From Pseudomonas caspiana (GTDB lineage: Bacteria; Pseudomonadota; Gammaproteobacteria; Pseudomonadales; Pseudomonadaceae), in assembly GCF_002158995.1 (NCBI RefSeq), contig NZ_LOHF01000006.1:47869-111868 (forward strand): 64,000 bases of DNA, given 5' to 3'. A program made the position numbers and the translations under genes. Shown here piece by piece: positions 1 to 8,825 of the stretch (positions are counted from its first letter, which is position 1; each line of letters starts with the position of its first letter). The notes under the pieces were generated by a model, which saw nothing but the letters and a program-made list of their open reading frames with translations, had not been told where the DNA came from and did not search any database.

Positions 1-1
1 G

Positions 2-247
2 ACGATATCAACCGGCTTGTGCGTGTTGGTGTTTTCCAGGGTATTTGGTATGGGAGCGCTTTGGCATCTGATTCTGGATGACGGCTACGCTCGACTGGCC
101 AAGACTGCTGTGGAAGAAGAGATCGAATTGATGACTTACGCCATGTGGCTGTCAGCGAGTGTCGGTTACTGGCTGCAACAGCGGTCTGTGGCTGCGGATG
201 CTCCGAGCCGGGTGGAGACCTCAAAACTGCAGACGAGAACTATCTGA
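2..247 (+). CDS. 3' end of an unidentified, probably membrane-associated protein
   Basis: An open frame enters from the left edge and runs to a TGA at 245-247. The visible C-terminus has two hydrophobic stretches, one rich in L, V, F and G at its beginning and one around the residues TYAMWLSASVGYW, with charged residues between them. This would fit the end of a small membrane protein. A REP element begins 23 bases after the stop, which is where such repeats usually sit. I do not recognise the family, and the true start lies outside the window. Confidence 0.4.
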   Translation, partial: TISTGLCVLVFSRVFGMGALWHLILDDGYARLAKTAVEEEIELMTYAMWLSASVGYWLQQRSVAADAPSRVETSKLQTRTI

Positions 248-270
248 GGCCAAGTTAAATCACAAGCCGG

Positions 271-370
271 ATCCCTGTAGAAGCTCACCGAGGTTACGAG
301 GCGAGCGATGGCGGAGTGTCAGACAAACCGTGATCGCTGGCCTCGTAACCTCGGTGAGCGCCTACAGGAT
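271..370. repeat. REP/REPIN-type inverted repeat, class with CTCACCGAGGTTACGAG arms
   Basis: Two arms of about 38 bases face each other, starting CCTGTAGaagCTCACCGAGG on the left and ending CTCGGTGAGCGCCTACAGG on the right. The centre holds a GTCAGACA core also seen in the copies at 3285, 28445 and 56175. The same arm sequence recurs at 3285-3381 and at the right edge of the window. Confidence 0.85.
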
Positions 371-455
371 CGGGGGGCAACTAGAAATAAGGGCCAAGTT
401 CTGGTTCCTGCAGACCAACAATTTCACAGCCACAAGAAAACTACTGCAGCCAAAA

Positions 456-1052
456 TCAAACGCTGTCTGGAACGCCCAGCAGCTGCCTGGTCGTCTTCAT
501 AGACATCTGCAGAGGCCGACCATCACGTTGCAGCTTGTTCAGCAGGCTGGCGCCCAACCACATCTGATACAGCGTTTCCGCCAACTGTTGGGCATCTTGC
601 CCCGGCAGACAACCTTCGGTCTGGCCTTGCCTGATACACGCACTGAGCCGCAGCACGATTTGCTCGGCACCGTCACGCAAGGTGATACGCATCGACTCGG
701 ACAAGTCCGCCACTTCGGCGCTTAACTTGACCACCAGGCACTCATTGCCGCTGAACGGCTCGACGCAACGCTGCTGCCATCCAAGCCAGTAATCCATAAG
801 CCGCTCGCGAGGCGTCAACCCTGGCAAGGCCAGGCGTCTGTCCATGTCAGCGAGATAGCCAGCGAAGTAATCTTCCAGCAAGGCTTGCCCGTACTGCTCC
901 TTGGATTTGAAGTAGTGATAGAACGAGCCCTTGGGCACGCCCGCTACTTGCAGGAGTTCGCTGAGGCCCACGCTAGTGAAGCCCTTCCCGGCCATCATGC
1001 GGTGGCCGGTGTCGAGTAAATGCTGGCGAGTGTCGTCGTAGGTCGGTTTCAT
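456..1052 (-). CDS. nemR: TetR/AcrR-family repressor, NemR-like
   Basis: The 198-residue protein has a TetR helix-turn-helix at about residues 25-50 (TSVGLSELLQVAGVPKGSFY, then HYFKSKEQ) and a ligand-binding C-terminal domain. Its type and neighbours match NemR, the electrophile- and chlorine-responsive repressor of nemA in enterobacteria. It is divergent from a DJ-1-like gene and an Old Yellow Enzyme gene. Two near-palindromic TAGAC...GTCTA sites lie in the divergent gap and one lies before the reductase gene, so autoregulation and control of both genes are likely. Cysteines occur at two positions in the C-terminal domain (around CVEPFSGNEC), which could sense electrophiles. The family call is firm; the NemR role is inferred. 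Confidence 0.85.
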   Translation of the reverse strand: MKPTYDDTRQHLLDTGHRMMAGKGFTSVGLSELLQVAGVPKGSFYHYFKSKEQYGQALLEDYFAGYLADMDRRLALPGLTPRERLMDYWLGWQQRCVEPFSGNECLVVKLSAEVADLSESMRITLRDGAEQIVLRLSACIRQGQTEGCLPGQDAQQLAETLYQMWLGASLLNKLQRDGRPLQMSMKTTRQLLGVPDSV

Positions 1053-1073
1053 GAAACGGAAAATATCAAAAAT

Positions 1074-1088
1074 TAGACCAGTCGTCTA
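1074..1088. promoter_or_regulatory. NemR-type operator, site 1
   Basis: The sequence TAGACCAGTCGTCTA has TAGAC/GTCTA arms and lies 22 bases upstream of the repressor's start codon. Read on the other strand it is identical to site 2 at 1150-1164. It probably serves autoregulation of the TetR gene. Confidence 0.75.
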
Positions 1089-1149
1089 TTGTTTGAACCA
1101 TTTAGCCGGATCCTTGACCAACCCTGAGCAAACGCATTGAAAAAAACTC

Positions 1150-1164
1150 TAGACGACTGGTCTA
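1150..1164. promoter_or_regulatory. NemR-type operator, site 2
   Basis: TAGACGACTGGTCTA is the exact reverse complement of site 1. It sits in the divergent promoter region, 104 bases before the DJ-1-like gene. Confidence 0.75.
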
Positions 1165-1267
1165 TTCCTAGTCTAAGCTTTGTCCCATCGGTGACCTGAA
1201 GCGCTGACGGTTTAGCCTCGGCGTCGCTTCTCTTCATTGCCACCCCTTCACCTTCGAGGAATACTTT

Positions 1268-1945
1268 ATGAAAATTCTGATGGTTCTGACTTCGCACGAT
1301 CAATTGGGTAATACCGGCAAAAAAACCGGCTTCTGGCTAGAAGAGTTTGCGGCCCCCTACTTCGCATTCAAGGATGCCGGTGCCGAGATTACCGTCGTCT
1401 CGCCAGCCGGTGGCCAGCCACCGCTTGATCCAAAAAGTGACGAGCCGGATGCGCAAACCGCCGAGACAGATCGCTTCCGCAAAGATGCTGATGCTCAGCG
1501 CGTACTCGCCAACACCGGACTGCTGTCAGGTGTCCGCGCTGAAGATTTCGACGCCGTCTTCTATCCAGGTGGCCACGGTCCACTGTGGGATCTGGCTGTA
1601 GACAAGGATTCGATTGCGCTGATCGAAGCCTTTGACCGCAGCAACAAACCTCACGGCTTTGTCTGCCACGCACCTGGCGTCCTGATTAATGTCAAAGGCG
1701 CAGACGGCAAACCGTTGGTCAGTGGCCGCAAAGTGACTGGTTTTACCAACTCGGAAGAAGAAGCCGTTGGCCTGACTGACGTAGTGCCTTTCTTGATCGA
1801 AGACGAATTCCAGCGTCTGGGCGGGGACTACTCCAAACTTGGCGACTGGCAGGTTTATGTTGTTGAAGACGGTCAACTGGTCACAGGCCAGAACCCTGCC
1901 AGCTCGGCAGCAGTGGCTAAAGCGTTACTGAAAAAACTGGGCTGA
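1268..1945 (+). CDS. DJ-1/PfpI-family protein (type 1 glutamine amidotransferase-like, Hsp31/glyoxalase III class)
   Basis: The 225-residue protein carries the family's hallmarks: a TGFWLEE segment with the conserved Glu at 25/26, a PGGHG oxyanion loop at 100-104, and a nucleophile elbow with Cys133-His134 (FVCHAPG). Members of this class act on reactive aldehydes such as methylglyoxal or as deglycase-like or chaperone proteins; the exact activity cannot be read from sequence. It lies between a NemR-like repressor and an alkene reductase, with operators of the same sequence before both genes. That points to a role in detoxifying reactive carbonyls or electrophiles. A gap of 135 bases with its own operator separates it from the reductase, so the two may be transcribed separately. 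Confidence 0.9.
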   Translation: MKILMVLTSHDQLGNTGKKTGFWLEEFAAPYFAFKDAGAEITVVSPAGGQPPLDPKSDEPDAQTAETDRFRKDADAQRVLANTGLLSGVRAEDFDAVFYPGGHGPLWDLAVDKDSIALIEAFDRSNKPHGFVCHAPGVLINVKGADGKPLVSGRKVTGFTNSEEEAVGLTDVVPFLIEDEFQRLGGDYSKLGDWQVYVVEDGQLVTGQNPASSAAVAKALLKKLG

Positions 1946-2027
1946 TCCCTCACTTCTACGCCCTGCGACACGATTACAGTGGGCGCCAAGCCGAACGGCA
2001 AAGCGTCCATTATTTTTAAACGATAAT

Positions 2028-2042
2028 TAGTCGACTGGTCTA
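2028..2042. promoter_or_regulatory. NemR-type operator, site 3
   Basis: TAGTCGACTGGTCTA differs from site 2 at one base and lies 38 bases before the alkene reductase start. A third copy here implies that the reductase has its own regulated promoter. Confidence 0.7.
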
Positions 2043-2080
2043 ATAAAAATTGGACATTTAACGTCGACCAAGGCAGATCA

Positions 2081-3217
2081 ATGAGCAACTCAGTAAAGAA
2101 CAGCAATTTCTTCACCCCGACCCAACTGGGCCATCACAGCCTCAAAAACCGCATCGTCCTGCCGCCCCTCACCCGGCAACGCAGCAGCCAGCCTGGCAAC
2201 GTCGCCAACGAGCTAATGGCGCAGTACTACAGCCAGCGCGCAGGTGCCGGGTTTCTGGTTACCGAAGGTACGCAAATCGAGCCGCGCGGTCAGGGCTACG
2301 CCTGGACCCCAGGTATCTACACACCCGAGCAAATCGCTGGCTGGCGTAAAGTCACCGAAGCGGTGCATGCCGAAGGCGGCGTCATCTTCGCCCAGCTGTG
2401 GCATGTCGGTCGGGTGTCTCATACCGCGCTGCAACCAAATGGCGACGCCCCCGTATCGGCGTCTGCCATCGCGGCGGATCAGGTGAGCGTGTTTATCGAA
2501 ACCGCGCCAGGTGCTGGCGAACTGGTCAAACCTTCTGTGCCAAGGGCACTGACCACTGATGAAGTGCAAGAGCTTGTTCAGCTCTATATTCAAGCGGCAC
2601 GCAATGCTATCGAAGCCGGTTTCGACGGCATCGAATTGCACTGCGCCAATGGCTATCTGGTTAACCAGTTCATCTCGGCTCACAGCAATCACCGCGAAGA
2701 TCAGTACGGCGGCTCACTGGATAATCGCCTGCGCTTCCTGCGTGAAATTGTCGCCGGTGTTGCCGAGTGCATTGGCAAAGAGAGGGTCGGCGTACGTTTT
2801 GCCCCTCTGTTCACGACTACGGATGAAGACCGTACTTATCTGGGTCTGGTGGAGGAAGATCCGCACGCTACGTACATCGAAGCCATCAAGATTCTGGAAA
2901 ACGCTGGTATTGCTTATCTGTCCATCGCCGAAGCTGACTGGGATAACGCGCCAGCCATGCCTGAAGCATTTCGTCGTGACGTGAGAAGCACCTTCAGCGG
3001 AGCCATCATGTATGCCGGCAAATACACAGCGCAAAGCGGCTCGGCGCTGCTGTACTCAGGATTGGCGGACCTTGTTGCGTTTGGTCGCCCGTTCATTGCC
3101 AACCCGGACCTGCCAGCCCGTATCGCCAATGACTGGCCGCTGAACCCAATCAACCCGGCCACGGTGTATGGCGGCAATGCCGAGGGCTATGTGGATTACC
3201 CGTTGTACGCTGAATGA
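2081..3217 (+). CDS. nemA: Old Yellow Enzyme-family alkene reductase (NemA/XenB type)
   Basis: The 378-residue protein is an FMN-dependent ene-reductase that uses NAD(P)H to reduce activated C=C bonds, and in this family often N-ethylmaleimide and nitro compounds. It has the FMN-binding PLTR segment with Thr31, the substrate-binding His187/Asn190 pair (HCANGYLVNQF), the proton-donor region with Tyr209 (QYGGSLDNR) and the C-terminal FGRPFIANPDLP phosphate-binding motif. Length is normal for the family. An AAGG ribosome site precedes the ATG. It lies downstream of its own copy of the NemR-type operator. Family certain; substrate unknown. Confidence 0.93.
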   Translation: MSNSVKNSNFFTPTQLGHHSLKNRIVLPPLTRQRSSQPGNVANELMAQYYSQRAGAGFLVTEGTQIEPRGQGYAWTPGIYTPEQIAGWRKVTEAVHAEGGVIFAQLWHVGRVSHTALQPNGDAPVSASAIAADQVSVFIETAPGAGELVKPSVPRALTTDEVQELVQLYIQAARNAIEAGFDGIELHCANGYLVNQFISAHSNHREDQYGGSLDNRLRFLREIVAGVAECIGKERVGVRFAPLFTTTDEDRTYLGLVEEDPHATYIEAIKILENAGIAYLSIAEADWDNAPAMPEAFRRDVRSTFSGAIMYAGKYTAQSGSALLYSGLADLVAFGRPFIANPDLPARIANDWPLNPINPATVYGGNAEGYVDYPLYAE

Positions 3218-3284
3218 CGGCTGAAGCCTGATGTGGCGGGGGCGATCCTGTTTTGACGCCGCGCCGTCACACAGCAACAATTAA

Positions 3285-3381
3285 CCTGTAGGAACTCACC
3301 GAGGTTACGAGTGCCAGCGATAGCGGTTTGTCTGACATTCCGCCATCGCTGGCACTCGTCACCTCGGTGTGCTCCTACAGG
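3285..3381. repeat. REP/REPIN-type inverted repeat, CTCACCGAGGTTACGAG class
   Basis: The arms start CCTGTAGGAACTCACCGAGG and end CACCTCGGTGTGCTCCTACAGG, with a central GCGGTTTGTCTGACATTCCG core. It lies between the convergent alkene reductase and ydiJ genes, and is the same family as 271-370. Confidence 0.85.
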
Positions 3382-3433
3382 GCCAGGTTCAATCAGGAGT
3401 ATTTCTTTTGGCTTGAAAGGTGTCGGTTTGCGC

Positions 3434-6400
3434 TTAGACTTCCCTCAAGCGCGCCAACAAAACCTGCAACGGATGAAGCACCGTTGCCCCCTCCTGGCGC
3501 TTGACCTGACTGCGGCAGGAATAACCGTCAGCAACGACCCGCCCGGACTGGTTGAACTTCTGGATCAACAGTTTCCAGGATTGACCGTAGATGATGTCCG
3601 ACGTGGCGGCGTTTCGTGTTTCGTGCCCGTAGGTCCCCGACATCCCGCAACATCCGCTGGCCTGAACCTGGAGCTTTAGCCCTGCGCGCTCAAAAATCTT
3701 TTGCCACAAGCCGATGCTGCCCGGCTCATTGGTTTTTTCCGTGCAGTGCGGGAGGAAGTGGTAAGGCTCGGCCTCCCTCAGCGACTCGCCTTGCGGCAGC
3801 GCATTAATCAGCCACTCTTGCGCCAGCAGCACCGACGGCGCCTTGTCGGCCTCCAGCGTCTTGGCGTATTCCTGTCGGTAAACCAGGGTCATGGCTGGGT
3901 CCAGCCCCACCAATGGCACGTCGTACTGCTGAAGATTGAAAAGCGACTGGCCATTGAAGCTGGCGGCCTTTTCAAACGCTTTGAGAAAACCCTGCACTTG
4001 AAGCGGCTTGCCATTGGGTGCATAGGGTGCCAGATAAACCTTGTAGCCAAGCCTTGAGATCAGCTCTACCCAGTCAGCCAGTAACGGGGTTTCGAAGAAA
4101 CGGGTAAACGCGTCCTGAACCAGGATCACACTTTTCGCCCGCTGTGCGTCCGACAGCATGGCGAGACGCTGAGGGGTCGCCACTTCTACGTTCCAGCGTC
4201 GGCAAACGGCGGTGAAGTCCATCAGGCTGAGCAATGGGCTGTCGACCATTCCCGCGATGCGCTCAAGGCCCCAACGAACCGGGCGAGCACTCATGGCGAA
4301 ATTGTAGAGTCGCGGCATCCTGGCGATGTAAGGAACGGTGTATTCCAGAGAACCGATCAAGTAGTCCTTGAGTGGGCGCAGATAGCGGGTGTGATAAAGC
4401 TCAAGAAAGCGCGAGCGAAACTCGGGCACGTTCACCTTCACAGGGCATTGCCCGGCGCAGGATTTACACGCCAGGCAACCCGCCATCGCGTCATAAACCT
4501 CATGGGAAAAATCTTCCTGCCCGAGCTTTTGCCGGACGGTATTGATCGCTCGCCGGGCAATGTTCTGCGTTGCACCCGAGGCGGCCGTCAGTACATCAAC
4601 GCCCTGCGCGCCCTGCAAGCGCAGCCATTCGCGGAGCAGCGAAGCGCGCCCCTTGGGCGAATGAATACGATTGCGGGTGGCCTTCCAGGACGGACACATG
4701 GCGTCATCAGGGTCGAAGTTGTAGCACGCGCCATTACCGTTGCAGTGAAGCGCGGCGTCATAGCTCTGCCAGACACGCTCATCAATCGTGCGGTCCAGCT
4801 CGCCACGCAATCGGACTTCGTCCACCAACGTCAATTTTGCGGCCGGCACCGTTGCGGGGGTCGCGATCTTGCCTGGATTGAGCTGGTCGTGCGGGTCGAA
4901 CGCCGCCTTGAGTGCTTGTAATGCAGGGTAAAGCTCACCGAAGTAGTCAGGGACATATTGCGACCTCAACCCCTTGCCATGCTCGCCCCACAACAGGCCA
5001 CCATGTTTTTGCGTCAGTGCCGCGACAGCATCGGAGATCGGCCGGATCAGGGCTGCTTGAACCGGATCCTTCATGTCCAGAATCGGCCGAACGTGCAGCA
5101 CGCCCGCATCGACATGACCAAACATCCCGTATTGCAGGTTGTGGCTGTCCAGCAGCGCCCGGAACTCCTGAATGAAATCTGCGAGATTTTCAGGCGGCAC
5201 AGCAGTGTCCTCAACGAAAGGCTGCGGCCGGGCTTCACCTTTGACGTTACCGAGCAAGCCCACCGCTCGTTTACGCATGGCATAAATACGTTTGAGCGCA
5301 TCAGCGCCTATTGCGAGGGTGTGGCCCAGGCGCACAACAGATGTGTCACGCTGCAAGTGCAAGACGAAGTCGTGGACTTTTTGCTGGACGACCTCTTCGT
5401 TATCACCGCTGAACTCGATGATGTTGATGCCCAGGGTTGGCGTATCGGGATTTTCCGGGAAGTACTCTGCGACGCCATGCCAGACGATATCTTTCATCGC
5501 CAGCATCAGCACTTTCGAATCCACGGTCTCGATGGACAGCGGCTTCATTTCCATCAAGGCTTTGGCGTCGCGCAACGCATCCATGAAACCGGCGTAGCGC
5601 ACATTCACCAGAATCGAATATTTGGGGATAGGCAGGACGTTGAGTTTGGCTTCAACGATAAAGCCGAGCGAGCCTTCGGAACCGCAAAGCACACTGTTCA
5701 GGTTGAAGCGCCCGTCCGCCTCGCGCAGGTGCGCCAGATCGTAGCCGGTCAAGCAGCGGTTGAGTTTCGGGAACGTGCTTTCGATCAGTTCGGCCTGGGT
5801 CTCGACGATGTCCAGCGCACAGCGATACGCCTCGCCAACACGGTCAGTCTGGTTGACCAGCGCCTGTAACTGTTCGGCGTCGATCGGCAGGCTATCGAGG
5901 CGACTGCCACCCAGCATCACCGTGGATAACTCGAGCACATGATCGCGGGTCTTGCCATAGGTGCAACTGCCCTGCCCGCTCGCATCGGTGTTGATCATGC
6001 CGCCAATGGTGGCTCGATTCGAGGTTGAAAGCTCCGGTGCGAAAAACAGCCCGTGAGGTTTGAGCGCAGCGTTGAGCTGATCCTTGACCACACCGCTCTG
6101 GACCCTGACCCAGCGCTCTTCGACGTTGATTTCAAGGATATTGTTCAAATGCCGTGACAGGTCGACGACCACACCATCCGTCAGCGATTGGCCGTTGGTG
6201 CCTGTACCGCCGCCACGAGGCGTGAGCACTACCGAACTGTGTTCAGGCTTGGCGACAAGCCGCGAAACAATCGCAACGTCCTGCTCATCCAGCGGAAACA
6301 CCGCGGCCTGGGGCAGACGTTGATAAATCGAGTTGTCCGTTGCCAACACGGTCCGGCCGCCATAATCACGCGCAATCTCCCCGCGAAAGCCCGCCGCCCC

Positions 6401-6466
6401 AAGGGCATCAAGAAAGGCTTCATACGTCGTACTTTGGGCAACTGCCGGGGACAAACGGGCGATCAT
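3434..6466 (-). CDS. ydiJ: FAD-binding and (Fe-S)-binding dehydrogenase, YdiJ type
   Basis: The 1010-residue protein has an N-terminal FAD-binding PCMH/GlcD-like half (TPRGGGTGTNGQSLTDG near residue 85; NTDASGQGS near 160), then a ferredoxin-like part. Iron-sulfur cysteines are visible in CNGNGACYNF and CLACKSCAGQCPVK, and a heterodisulfide-reductase-type CCG motif (SGCCGMSG) lies near the C-terminus. This matches E. coli YdiJ (1018 residues), reported as a D-2-hydroxyglutarate dehydrogenase feeding electrons to the respiratory chain. The start is supported by an AGGAA ribosome site 8 bases upstream. A LysR regulator is divergent from it and may control it. The D-2-hydroxyacid role comes from the family, not from substrate residues I can read. 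Confidence 0.92.
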   Translation of the reverse strand: MIARLSPAVAQSTTYEAFLDALGAAGFRGEIARDYGGRTVLATDNSIYQRLPQAAVFPLDEQDVAIVSRLVAKPEHSSVVLTPRGGGTGTNGQSLTDGVVVDLSRHLNNILEINVEERWVRVQSGVVKDQLNAALKPHGLFFAPELSTSNRATIGGMINTDASGQGSCTYGKTRDHVLELSTVMLGGSRLDSLPIDAEQLQALVNQTDRVGEAYRCALDIVETQAELIESTFPKLNRCLTGYDLAHLREADGRFNLNSVLCGSEGSLGFIVEAKLNVLPIPKYSILVNVRYAGFMDALRDAKALMEMKPLSIETVDSKVLMLAMKDIVWHGVAEYFPENPDTPTLGINIIEFSGDNEEVVQQKVHDFVLHLQRDTSVVRLGHTLAIGADALKRIYAMRKRAVGLLGNVKGEARPQPFVEDTAVPPENLADFIQEFRALLDSHNLQYGMFGHVDAGVLHVRPILDMKDPVQAALIRPISDAVAALTQKHGGLLWGEHGKGLRSQYVPDYFGELYPALQALKAAFDPHDQLNPGKIATPATVPAAKLTLVDEVRLRGELDRTIDERVWQSYDAALHCNGNGACYNFDPDDAMCPSWKATRNRIHSPKGRASLLREWLRLQGAQGVDVLTAASGATQNIARRAINTVRQKLGQEDFSHEVYDAMAGCLACKSCAGQCPVKVNVPEFRSRFLELYHTRYLRPLKDYLIGSLEYTVPYIARMPRLYNFAMSARPVRWGLERIAGMVDSPLLSLMDFTAVCRRWNVEVATPQRLAMLSDAQRAKSVILVQDAFTRFFETPLLADWVELISRLGYKVYLAPYAPNGKPLQVQGFLKAFEKAASFNGQSLFNLQQYDVPLVGLDPAMTLVYRQEYAKTLEADKAPSVLLAQEWLINALPQGESLREAEPYHFLPHCTEKTNEPGSIGLWQKIFERAGLKLQVQASGCCGMSGTYGHETRNAATSDIIYGQSWKLLIQKFNQSGRVVADGYSCRSQVKRQEGATVLHPLQVLLARLREV

Positions 6467-6624
6467 ATGGAATTCCTACAGGCCAAGAAGCTAATCTATG
6501 CATTCACGTTGCGTATGCTCGGCTTGACGGGCGCAGAGCATCAGATTCTATTTTTTGTTAATTTTTACGCCTCTCAGCCTTTGTCACAAACGTAATTCCT
6601 GCTGATTTTGCATGAGCTTTATGA

Positions 6625-7527
6625 ATGAACCCTAGAAGACTGACCCCATCGATGTCGTTGCTGATTGCTTTCGAAGCCGCAGCCCGGCATGGCAGCTTCA
6701 CCAAAGCCGCGGAAGAATTGACGCTGACCCAGAGCGCGGTCAGTCGGCAGGTGCAAACGCTCGAAGCCCAACTTGAAGTCGAGCTGTTCAGACGTGACGG
6801 ACGCAAGATCGAACTGACGGCCGCCGGGGCGCTTTATCAGCATGAACTGGCCGCCGCTCTGGGGCGTATTCGCAGCGCAACACTGCAGACCATTTCGTAC
6901 AAAAATGAAGGTGGACCTTTGAATCTGGCGGTGCTGCCGACGCTGGGCTCAAAGTGGCTGCTGCCGCGCATGCATGAGTTCTATGCGAAGCACCCTGGAA
7001 TACTGGTGCACATCCACTCAAGGATTATCCAGGCAGAAACTCAGCCCACCACGCACGACATGGACGCAATCATCTGTGTAGGTTTGGGGGAGTGGCCTGG
7101 TTATGTCTCGCACAAGCTGCTCAGCGAAAAACTCGTGGTCGTTGCCAGCCCTGCAGCACTGCCCGACTACGAGGCTATGACGCCCGCCAGCGTTGCAGGG
7201 CATGCGCTGCTCAACGTTGTGTCGAGACCCAGCGCGTGGTCTGACTGGTTTGACAGTCATGACGTTGATCATCGAAACATGAGATCCGGCCCTAGTTTCG
7301 AACTCACTGCACATCTTATTCAGGCGGTATCGGCAGGCATCGGAATCGGGCTGGTACCGGAAATCCTGGTCCAGGACGAACTCAAGAGTGGTGAGCTCGT
7401 TGCACTGTTTGACGCGATGGACAGCGGCCGCAGTTATTACCTTGTCTACGCGACCCGGTATCAGCATCTGCCATCGCTGAACGCGTTCAGTCAATGGCTT
7501 CTGTCGTTGCCATTTCCTGACAAGTAA
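6625..7527 (+). CDS. LysR-family transcriptional regulator, GcvA-like subgroup
   Basis: The 300-residue protein starts with a typical LysR winged helix (residues 9-65: AFEAAARHGSFTKAAEELTL, then TQSAVSRQVQTLE) followed by a periplasmic-binding-like effector domain. The NPRRLTPSMSLLIAFEAAAR opening resembles the GcvA/AmpR-type subgroup. It is divergent from ydiJ across 158 bases, the usual layout for a LysR regulator and its target. The effector is not predictable; a 2-hydroxyacid is a guess from the neighbour. Confidence 0.88.
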   Translation: MNPRRLTPSMSLLIAFEAAARHGSFTKAAEELTLTQSAVSRQVQTLEAQLEVELFRRDGRKIELTAAGALYQHELAAALGRIRSATLQTISYKNEGGPLNLAVLPTLGSKWLLPRMHEFYAKHPGILVHIHSRIIQAETQPTTHDMDAIICVGLGEWPGYVSHKLLSEKLVVVASPAALPDYEAMTPASVAGHALLNVVSRPSAWSDWFDSHDVDHRNMRSGPSFELTAHLIQAVSAGIGIGLVPEILVQDELKSGELVALFDAMDSGRSYYLVYATRYQHLPSLNAFSQWLLSLPFPDK

Positions 7528-7555
7528 AAACGCCGTCATTGCGTTGAATGCATTT

Positions 7556-7620
7556 CTTGCAGGAGTTGTCGAAGGCTGCGAAGCATTAACGCTATCTCAA
7601 CCTTCGGTAGCTCCTACAAG
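7556..7620. repeat. Short REP inverted repeat, CCGAAGG class
   Basis: The arms CTTGCAGGAGTTGTCGAAGG and CCTTCGGTAGCTCCTACAAG face each other between two convergent genes. The same class recurs at 53309-53384. Confidence 0.8.
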
Positions 7621-7630
7621 TGAATGTTTC

Positions 7631-8449
7631 TCAGACTACATCCAACAAACGGTCAGCGATCAATCCCGACGCTACGCTCTCTACCGACCCGATGAGAAAT
7701 ACCGGCCCCATCCCATCCCAGCGAACCGTCACGGTTCCGCCATCACATTCAACCTCGACCGTATTGTCCAGCAGACCACGACGTATCCCGTTAACGGCCG
7801 CACCACACGCGCAGGAGCCCGAACCGAGGGGAATGCCACCGCCCCGCTCCCAGATGCGCAACCGGATGTGTTTGCGGCTCATAATCTGGACGAAATGCAC
7901 GTTCGTCTTGAGCGGAAACAAGTCATTGGTCTCAAGCGCCGGACCTATTTTTGCGATATCAACATCGGCCAGATCATCGACAAAATAGGTACAGTGCGGA
8001 TTGCCCATGCTGCAGGCTGTCGGACGACCGGCCAGTGGTAAAACAACCGAGTCCAGCTCTACGGCCAGCGGAATATCTGCCCAGCCAAATAGCGGCTTGC
8101 CCATGTCGACCGCAATATCGCCGGTCGACGTTCGCTCGCACGCCAACAAGCCACGATTAGTCCTTAACGTTACCGACGTCACATCCGCTTCACGCATCAA
8201 CAGATCCGCAACACCGCGCGTCGCGCTTCCACATGCATCCAGCGCAGAGCCGTCCGCGTTCCAGAATATCAAGCGCGCCGCCGCATCATCGCAATCCAGC
8301 AGCACCGCAAGCTGATTGAAACCCAGACCTCGGTTACGGTCGCCCAATCGCCGAGCAATGGCACTGGTAAACGGATTGGCAGCGTTTCGTGTATCCACAA
8401 TGACGAAGTCATCGCCATTGGCATGCATTTTATGAAAACCAAATGGCAT
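7631..8449 (-). CDS. Diaminopimelate epimerase-like protein with one catalytic Cys replaced by Ser
   Basis: The 272-residue protein has the DapF fold: HANGDDFVIVD, GLGFNQLAVL, NADGSALDACGS with the first catalytic Cys73 in its usual place, GNPHCTYFV, and IWERGGGI near the end. In DapF the second catalytic Cys lies ten residues into the ERG motif (ERGxGETxxCG). Here that position is Ser210 (ERGGGIPLGSGSCACG), and the GET triad is GIP. It is therefore unlikely to be the housekeeping lysine-pathway enzyme and may be a paralogue with altered chemistry. The start at 8449 is preferred to the upstream one because the family begins there and AGGA lies at a good distance. A small cupin gene precedes it by 43 bases on the same strand. 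Confidence 0.85.
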   Translation of the reverse strand: MPFGFHKMHANGDDFVIVDTRNAANPFTSAIARRLGDRNRGLGFNQLAVLLDCDDAAARLIFWNADGSALDACGSATRGVADLLMREADVTSVTLRTNRGLLACERTSTGDIAVDMGKPLFGWADIPLAVELDSVVLPLAGRPTACSMGNPHCTYFVDDLADVDIAKIGPALETNDLFPLKTNVHFVQIMSRKHIRLRIWERGGGIPLGSGSCACGAAVNGIRRGLLDNTVEVECDGGTVTVRWDGMGPVFLIGSVESVASGLIADRLLDVV

Positions 8450-8492
8450 CAATAGATCCTGCAACGAGACATGGGTGATGTTTAAAAGTACT

Positions 8493-8825
8493 TCAGTCCA
8501 CCACAAACAACTTGGCACCGGTAGTGGTAAATGACCGATGCCCCTCGGCGTCATTGCTCACTTGGTAGCTCATACCGGCAGTGAGGATGAACTGTCGACC
8601 ATCCTCCAGTTCAGTGTGCAACTCACCCTCCAGACACAGCAGGATATGGCCTCTCCAACACCAGTGATCAGCAAGATAGCCGGGGCTGTATTCCACCATA
8701 CGAACGCGAACCGAACCAAACTCACAGGTGCGCCAATAAGCAGTACCGGTTTCACCGACATGTTCTACGGGTTCGATTGTCGACCAGTCGGTTGTACCGA
8801 ATGGGAAAGCGCTGAGTTCGATCAT
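8493..8825 (-). CDS. Small single-domain cupin (DHCW-type cupin fold protein)
   Basis: The 110-residue protein is a one-domain beta barrel. It has a Tyr/Asp/His-rich metal-site region (SPGYLADHWCWRGHILLCL), a conserved Gly-Glu-Leu turn and a second half with LTAGMSYQVSNDAEGHRS. It resembles the family annotated as DHCW-motif cupins, whose function is unknown. The start at 8825 (MIELSAF) fits the family better than one nine codons upstream, though neither has a strong ribosome site. It probably forms an operon with the DapF-like gene that follows 43 bases later. Confidence 0.8.
   Translation of the reverse strand: MIELSAFPFGTTDWSTIEPVEHVGETGTAYWRTCEFGSVRVRMVEYSPGYLADHWCWRGHILLCLEGELHTELEDGRQFILTAGMSYQVSNDAEGHRSFTTTGAKLFVVD

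Noticed and set aside
4958..5869. Open frame of 303 codons antisense to ydiJ
   Set aside because: Shadow of the conserved FAD domain coding region.
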